Below are positions 22,906-26,843 of a stretch of 26,843 nucleotides of DNA, one piece after another; within the stretch, counting starts at the first letter, position 1; every line of letters begins with the position of its first letter. The translations under genes were made by a program, and so were the position numbers. Source of the DNA: CALHAX01 sp038523655 (GTDB taxonomy: Bacteria > Pseudomonadota > Alphaproteobacteria > Rhizobiales > CALHAX01); the NCBI GenBank assembly GCA_038523655.1, contig JBCBJG010000007.1, positions 1 to 26,843 of the forward strand, written 5' to 3'. Under the pieces are notes generated by a model. The model was not told the DNA's origin, ran no database searches, and saw nothing but the letters and a program-made list of their open reading frames with translations.

Positions 22906-23688
22906 TCAAACCGAAGGAAGACCGACGCGGGCGCGCTCCTGCGGCGTCTTCAGGGTGAAGTCGACACCGGCCAGATCACGCGCGTCATCGCTTGCAAGGA
23001 ACCGCACTGCCTGCGCGACCCATTCCGCCGGGATGTGCACCGACGGATCGAGCTGGCTCACTGGATTGATGCCGGACGTCTTGATCGACACCTGCATGTC
23101 GGTTGCGACGGTGCCGGGGCTGAGGCCGACGACGCGGACACCCTGATCGCCGACTTCCTTGTGGGCGCAGCGGGTGAGCGAGAGCGCGGCGGCTTTAGAT
23201 GAGCAGTAGTGGCTCCACCCTTCCAGCGCGCCCGTTGCTGCGCCGGAGGAAATGTTCACGACGACGCCGGTGCCGGCCGCGACCATGACAGGCAGCGCAG
23301 CACGCAGGCCGTTGTAGACTCCAAGATAGTTGATCTCCGCTGCGCGGTGCCAGGCGACCGGGTCGGAGTCTATCAGTCGAGCGATCGGATCGATGACGCC
23401 CGCATTGTTCACCAGCAGGTCCAGCTGGGAAAACGCATCGTGAGCGGTTGCGACGAGGTTGGCGACCGCATCGTAGTCCGACACATCACAGGCGGCAGCG
23501 ATCGCGCGACCATTTCCCTCCGCGTTGATTTCCGCCGCAAGCGATGTAAGCGCATCGGCAGAGCGGGCGGCCAGGACGACATTCCAGCCATGGGCGGCCA
23601 GGTCACGGGCGCTAGCTGCGCCAATGCCTTTGCTGGCGCCGGTGATGATGGCTGTTCGGCGGATGTTCGAGGTGGCGGAAGTGGTCAT
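22906..23688 (-). CDS. Short-chain dehydrogenase/reductase (SDR)
   Basis: This is a 260-residue NAD(P)-dependent oxidoreductase of the classical SDR family. The nucleotide-binding motif TGASKGIG is at residues 16-23, followed by LVNNAGV, the catalytic Ser in NISSGA and the YxxxK pair in HYCSSKAA. The motif SPGTVATDMQ closes the cofactor site. The substrate cannot be read from the sequence; the family includes 3-oxoacyl reductases and alcohol or sugar dehydrogenases. The start ATG has GGAG 9 bases upstream. The gene lies downstream of the atp operon on the same strand, across a 254-base gap. Confidence 0.93.
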   Translation of the reverse strand: MTTSATSNIRRTAIITGASKGIGAASARDLAAHGWNVVLAARSADALTSLAAEINAEGNGRAIAAACDVSDYDAVANLVATAHDAFSQLDLLVNNAGVIDPIARLIDSDPVAWHRAAEINYLGVYNGLRAALPVMVAAGTGVVVNISSGAATGALEGWSHYCSSKAAALSLTRCAHKEVGDQGVRVVGLSPGTVATDMQVSIKTSGINPVSQLDPSVHIPAEWVAQAVRFLASDDARDLAGVDFTLKTPQERARVGLPSV

Positions 23689-23942
23689 CTCACATTGCTC
23701 CGCTCATGGCGTCGTAGCGCTCGCTTGTACCCTTGCAACGTGCTCTCAAATCCCGGGGCTGCAAGGCGTGCGTCAGACGACCAATCCGCATGTGATCGTC
23801 GCTCAAGGCGGCGTTCAATGACGGAGATGAACGACGCGCGCGCTAAATAGCGGGCGCTGCGATGTTTGCGGCACGGAAGCCGGGTGCCTCGTGGGCGCGT
23901 TGCACGGTTCAGTCGCGCGCACCTGCGTGGATCGCGCGCGTG
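23689..23942 (-). other. Gap between atpF and the SDR gene
   Basis: No gene is supported in these 254 bases. They hold the GC hairpin directly after atpF (23914-23940) and a second possible 7-bp stem, CCTTGCA (23731-23737) with TGCAAGG (23760-23766), close to the SDR start. The latter may be leader structure of the SDR mRNA. Confidence 0.35.
23914..23940 (-). terminator. GC hairpin directly after atpF
   Basis: CGCGCGC (23914-23920) and GCGCGCG (23934-23940) form a 7-bp all-GC stem with a 13-base loop, starting 3 bases after the atpF stop codon. There is no T-tract, so it is a candidate 3' stabilising hairpin or weak terminator of the F0 operon. Confidence 0.45.
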
Positions 23943-24428
23943 TCAGTTCAGCTTCGTGCGAAGGGCTTCGATGCCGTCGGTGATGAGGTCGGTGCCCTTC
24001 GCGCCGTCGGCCTTGTCGCGCATGATGCCCTCGGCCGCGGCGACCGCCAGGTTCACGGCTGACGCTTTCACTTCGGCGGCGGCCTGTTCTTCGGCCCGCG
24101 CGATTTTTTCCTCCGCGAGCCGGGTCCGCCGATCGAGCGTTTCCTTCAGCTTGGTGCGGGTTTCCTCCGCGTACGCTTCGGCCTCACGGCGGGCCTGTGC
24201 GACGATTTCCGCAGCCTCGGCATCGGCCTCGTTCCGCTTGCGCTGATATTCGGACAGCAGCTTCTGCGCTTCCTCTTTCAGCCGACGGGCATCCTCGAGC
24301 TCGTCTTTGATCTTTGCCGCGCGACTGTCGAGCATGCCGGCAACGGCACCCGGCACGCGGTAGTACAAGATGATGCCGAAGAAGGCTGCGAGGGCGAGAT
24401 ACACCCAGCCATTGGCGCCGATTTCCAT
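23943..24428 (-). CDS. atpF: F0F1 ATP synthase subunit b
   Basis: This is a 161-residue stator stalk subunit. It has an N-terminal membrane helix (WVYLALAAFFGIILYYRVPGAV), then a long charged coiled coil (about residues 35-135, LDSRAAKIKDELEDARRLKEEAQ) that links the F0 ring to F1 via subunit delta. The DSRAAKIKDELEDARRLK block is typical of alphaproteobacterial b. The ATG has AGGAG 7 bases upstream. It is last in the F0 operon, 80 bases after the b' gene. b and b' are expected to form a heterodimer. Confidence 0.93.
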   Translation of the reverse strand: MEIGANGWVYLALAAFFGIILYYRVPGAVAGMLDSRAAKIKDELEDARRLKEEAQKLLSEYQRKRNEADAEAAEIVAQARREAEAYAEETRTKLKETLDRRTRLAEEKIARAEEQAAAEVKASAVNLAVAAAEGIMRDKADGAKGTDLITDGIEALRTKLN

Positions 24429-24508
24429 TCGTCACTCCTGTGGTCGACCCGACGGCGCTGAGCGCGTCGCGCACGGTCCGGCCGCGCAAACGCCCGTGAT
24501 CGCAGCGC

Positions 24509-25054
24509 TTACGTCTGTCTGGCGGCAGAGACCGCCTGTTTTGCTTCGTCGGCACTGACGTCCATTCCGAGGAGGCGACCGACGATCGCCTGCACCGTGT
24601 CAGTCGCTACGTCGTCGACCTTAGCAAGCGCTTCGTTCTTGGCTGCCGTGACGCGGGCTTCCGCGGCGGCCGCATCAGCCTCGATCTGACCTTCGATACG
24701 TTGGCGCTCGCCTTCGACTTCAGCGGACAGCTCGTCCCGCGTCGTCTGTGCGATGCCCTGCGCTTTGCCCTTTGCTTCGGCGAGTGCCTGCTCGTAGCTC
24801 GCGATCGCCTGTTCGGTTTCCGCACTCAGGCGTTGAGCCTCATCAAGATCCCGCTGGATCCGGTCACTCCGCTCCTCGATCACCTCGCCAATGCGCGGCA
24901 GGGCGATCCGGGAAAGGATCAGATACAGGCCGCCGAGCGTGATCGTCAGCCAGATCAACTGGGAGGAAAATGTCGACGGGTCGAGCGGCGGGAACACCTT
25001 TTCGGCGGCCTCGGTGGCCTCCGTCGTTGCTCTGATCAGCGGTGCAGTCAGCAT
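24509..25054 (-). CDS. atpG: F0F1 ATP synthase subunit b'
   Basis: This is the second b-type stalk subunit, about 181 residues. The b' identity comes from order (after atpE, before atpF) and from the N-terminal block FPPLDPSTFSSQLIWLTITLGGLYLILSRIALPRIGEVIEERSDRI, which is characteristic of alphaproteobacterial and chloroplast-type b'. One membrane helix (about residues 32-52) precedes a long coiled coil rich in Ala, Glu, Arg and Gln. The start is uncertain: ATG 25054 gives a sensible N-terminus but has no ribosome binding site, and ATG 25183 would add 43 residues of unlikely composition. The 15-20 residues before the membrane block (LTAPLIRATTEATEAAEKV) are an extension relative to short b' proteins. 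Confidence 0.9.
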   Translation of the reverse strand: MLTAPLIRATTEATEAAEKVFPPLDPSTFSSQLIWLTITLGGLYLILSRIALPRIGEVIEERSDRIQRDLDEAQRLSAETEQAIASYEQALAEAKGKAQGIAQTTRDELSAEVEGERQRIEGQIEADAAAAEARVTAAKNEALAKVDDVATDTVQAIVGRLLGMDVSADEAKQAVSAARQT

Positions 25055-25218
25055 GGGAAACCGGGTGTTGAGAGGGCAACGAGTGTCAGGTGCCCGCGGC
25101 CACGCGACCGCGGATTCCTCGCGTGTGTCTACGTCGGTCCGACGGCCTGGAATGGGCGCCGCGTCGCCATGAAAGGCTGACATGCGCCCGCATCGCCGGC
25201 GGTGGGCCGCGACGCTGA

Positions 25219-25446
25219 TTAGGCGACGAAGAGCAGCAGCAGCGCGATCGCGAGTGCGAAGATGCCGAGGGCTTCCGTCACGGCAAAGCCGAAGATCAGG
25301 CGTGGGAACTGGCCGTCGGCTGCAGACGGGTTGCGCAGCGCGCCGTTCAGGTACTGACCGAACAGGTTACCGACGCCGAGCGCGGCGATGCCCGTGCCAA
25401 GTGCTGCGAGGCCGGCACCGATCAGTTTTGCGGCATCTGCTTCCAT
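25219..25446 (-). CDS. atpE: F0F1 ATP synthase subunit c
   Basis: This 75-residue proteolipid forms the rotating c-ring. Two transmembrane hairpin helices flank the polar loop ALRNPSA. The proton-carrying carboxylate is Glu58 in GFAVTEALGIF, and the Gly/Ala-rich helix 1 (GAGLAALGTGIAALGVG) allows tight ring packing. No clear sodium-binding signature is seen, so proton coupling is inferred. The start is ATG 25446, with a strong AAGGAG 6 bases upstream; the longer frame is rejected. The strong site fits the high copy number of c per complex. Confidence 0.97.
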   Translation of the reverse strand: MEADAAKLIGAGLAALGTGIAALGVGNLFGQYLNGALRNPSAADGQFPRLIFGFAVTEALGIFALAIALLLLFVA

Positions 25447-25545
25447 GGGACTTCTCCTTGAGTTTTTCTGTGTGGTCGGCCCGGGCCGCATCGGCGTCGG
25501 GCAAGGTTTCGGGTGTCTTTCAGACTTCGGGGCGCGGCGCGCCGA

Positions 25546-26316
25546 TCAGTGGTGCGGGTGCAGGGCGTCGTTGAGGTACATGCACGTCAGCATCGCAAAG
25601 ACGTACGCCTGCATGAATGCAACGAGAAACTCGAGCGCGGTGATCGCGACGGTCATGAGGATCGGCAGCGGCGCGAGAATCGCGGTCGCACCACCGGCGC
25701 CCAGCAGCATCACGACGAAGCCGGCGAACACCTTGAGCGTGATGTGACCAGCAAGAATGTTGGCGAACAGACGCACGGAATGGCTGAGCGGGCGGGAGAA
25801 AAACGAGACCACCTCGATCAGCGTGACCAGCGGAACGAGCGCAATCGGTACGCCGGACGGCACGAACAGGCGCAGGAACCCCGGTCCGTTCTTGACGAAG
25901 CCGTAGATGATCACGGTCAGAAACACGATCATCGCCAGCGCGACGGTGACGATCAGATGGCTCGTAAAGGTGAACTGCTTCGGGAACATCCCGAGCAAGT
26001 TCCCAGCGAGGATGAACATGAATAGCGTGAAGACGAGCGGGAAAAATCTCATCCCTTCCGAACCGGCCGCTTCGCGGACCATTCCGGCGATGAACTCGTA
26101 GCTCAACTCCGCCATGGACTGCAGCCGCGTCGGCACCAGCGAACGGCCCTGCATCGACAGGATCAGGAAGCCGGCGACGATCGCCGCCGAGATCACCATC
26201 GCCAGCGACGAGTTGGTGAACGATGCGTCGAGACCGAAAAGTTCGAAATCGAGGATCTTTTTGATCTCGAACTGTTCGATTGGGTCGGGCATTTCGCCCG
26301 GAGCTGCGGTTGCCAC
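25546..26316 (-). CDS. atpB: F0F1 ATP synthase subunit a
   Basis: This 256-residue membrane subunit forms the proton half-channels against the c-ring. The essential arginine is in SHSVRLFANILAGH, and the family blocks FFPLVFTLFMFILAGNLLGMFP and ALEFLVAFMQAYVFAMLTCMYLNDALHPHH are present. The start is GTG 26316, chosen because GAGGGG lies 8 bases upstream; it gives an N-terminus (ATAAPGEMPDPIEQFEIKK) leading into the usual PIEQFEI block. It begins 11 bases after the atpI stop, so the two are co-transcribed and probably coupled. Confidence 0.97.
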   Translation of the reverse strand: MATAAPGEMPDPIEQFEIKKILDFELFGLDASFTNSSLAMVISAAIVAGFLILSMQGRSLVPTRLQSMAELSYEFIAGMVREAAGSEGMRFFPLVFTLFMFILAGNLLGMFPKQFTFTSHLIVTVALAMIVFLTVIIYGFVKNGPGFLRLFVPSGVPIALVPLVTLIEVVSFFSRPLSHSVRLFANILAGHITLKVFAGFVVMLLGAGGATAILAPLPILMTVAITALEFLVAFMQAYVFAMLTCMYLNDALHPHH

Positions 26317-26327
26317 CTGTGTGCCCC

Positions 26328-26756
26328 TCAGTCGTCTCTCGTCTCGGGCGGAAGGTCACGGCCGATATCGCCGCCCGTCGCCGCCGTCATGTCGGCCTGC
26401 ATTCGATAGTAGGACTGCATCACGTTCCGAACGCCCGCGATGAAGCCGAGTACGAGAAAGAAAATCAACAACCACGGCCCCGTGCCGAAGAGATAATCTC
26501 CGAAGTACCCGATAATGCCCCCCACCATGATCGCCGCCACAAAATCGGCGACCATGCGGAACCCATAACTCATTGCCCGTGAGTTTGCTGCGGCCCGTCC
26601 ACCGCGCTCCTCCGGCTCCGGTCCCCGCGCAGAACCAATCCGACGGTTCAGGTCAGCAGCGCGTTGGCGGAATTTCTCACGGTCTTTCGGACTGATCGTC
26701 CCAGGCGTCCGTGGGCCATTGTCTGTCGCGTCCGCACCTTCCGTACCGTCCGGCAT
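26328..26756 (-). CDS. atpI: ATP synthase F0 assembly protein AtpI
   Basis: This is a 142-residue membrane protein that leads the F0 operon and is thought to help c-ring assembly or Mg2+/ion handling. A long hydrophilic, charged N-terminus (about residues 1-62) precedes two transmembrane helices: GFRMVADFVAAIMVGGIIGYFGDYLFGTGPWLLIFFLVLGFIAGVRNV. The GYFGDYLFGTGPW loop is the family signature. The C-terminus is acidic. The ATG at 26756 is preferred; a GTG 12 bases upstream (26768) is possible, and neither has a clear ribosome binding site. Confidence 0.9.
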   Translation of the reverse strand: MPDGTEGADATDNGPRTPGTISPKDREKFRQRAADLNRRIGSARGPEPEERGGRAAANSRAMSYGFRMVADFVAAIMVGGIIGYFGDYLFGTGPWLLIFFLVLGFIAGVRNVMQSYYRMQADMTAATGGDIGRDLPPETRDD

Positions 26757-26775
26757 AGCTGGCAGCACCCGTGCG

Positions 26776-26801
26776 AAAAAACGGGCAAGCGCGCCTGCCC
26801 G
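26776..26801 (-). promoter_or_regulatory. Hairpin plus T6 in the atpI leader
   Basis: On the minus strand, CGGGCA (26801-26796) and TGCCCG (26787-26782) form a 6-bp stem around an 8-base loop. It is followed immediately by six T (26781-26776), the form of an intrinsic terminator. It lies between the predicted promoter and the atpI start, so it may be a leader attenuator or 5' stabilising hairpin. It could also be the terminator of a gene beyond the right edge. Confidence 0.6.
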
Positions 26802-26812
26802 CAGCCGCCACG

Positions 26813-26841
26813 GTTCTAGAAGTATGGCCGGGGTGTGTCAA
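26813..26841 (-). promoter_or_regulatory. Sigma70-type promoter of the F0 operon
   Basis: On the minus strand, a perfect -35 box TTGACA (26841-26836) and TAGAAC (26818-26813) as -10 are separated by 17 bases. Transcription would start near 26805, about 50 bases before the atpI ATG. This is the best promoter match in the window. Confidence 0.75.
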
Positions 26842-26843
26842 GA

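Noticed and set aside
1..26843. Mobile elements, CRISPR arrays, tRNA or rRNA genes
   Set aside because: I looked for transposase or integrase motifs, terminal inverted repeats with target duplications, regularly spaced 25-37 bp repeats and tRNA T-loop patterns, and found none.

Overview
The window is a GC-rich chromosomal segment from an alphaproteobacterium. The evidence is gene order as much as gene content: a ctaC-ctaD-(small membrane ORF)-ctaB-coxF-ctaG-coxC-SURF1 aa3 oxidase cluster that runs on into thrC, an M16 processing-type peptidase and a RimJ-like acetyltransferase; IalB- and dodecin-family genes; and an F0 operon in the order atpI-atpB-atpE-atpG(b')-atpF that carries two different b-type stalk subunits. 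I cannot name the genus. No tRNA, rRNA, CRISPR array, insertion sequence, integrase or phage gene was seen, and nothing looks recently transferred.

Layout. 1-1534 (minus): a DUF937 protein cut by the window edge, a doubtful 62-residue ORF, and a 199-residue protein that looks like a divergent DUF937 relative. 1811-2014 (plus): a dodecin. It converges on an IalB-family secreted protein (2100-2666, minus), and the whole gap between them can fold into one long hairpin. 2982-13425 (plus): the cytochrome c oxidase structural and assembly genes, then SURF1, threonine synthase, M16 peptidase and GNAT acetyltransferase, with many start/stop overlaps. A strong intrinsic terminator follows coxC. 13473-17315 (plus): a very large 7TM-PAS-GGDEF-EAL protein with a degenerate GGDEF motif, an intact EAL site and a low-complexity tail of about 290 residues. 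17621-18196 (minus): YqgE/AlgH. 18418-20171 (plus): a DsbD-N-like exported protein and a Prx5-type peroxiredoxin. 20273-21852 (minus): RNase HI and IspH. 22125-22811 (plus): a lipoprotein of unknown function. 22906-23688 (minus): an SDR oxidoreductase. 23943-26756 (minus): the F0 operon, with a near-consensus promoter and a hairpin plus T6 leader at the right edge.

Functionally the window is about aerobic energy conservation. CtaC, CtaD and CoxC are the catalytic core of the oxidase. CtaB makes heme O, CtaG delivers CuB, SURF1 helps heme a insertion, and the F0 genes provide the membrane half of ATP synthase. The YqgE, DsbD-N-like and peroxiredoxin genes form a small redox and envelope neighbourhood.

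I did not find a convincing new multi-gene system. The observations most worth a second look are the convergent-gene super-hairpin (2014-2096), the promoter, hairpin and T6 leader of the atp operon, the EAL protein with its collagen-like tail, the paired DUF937-like genes, the 16-bp tandem repeats before the peroxiredoxin, and the absence of thrB between ispH and rnhA.
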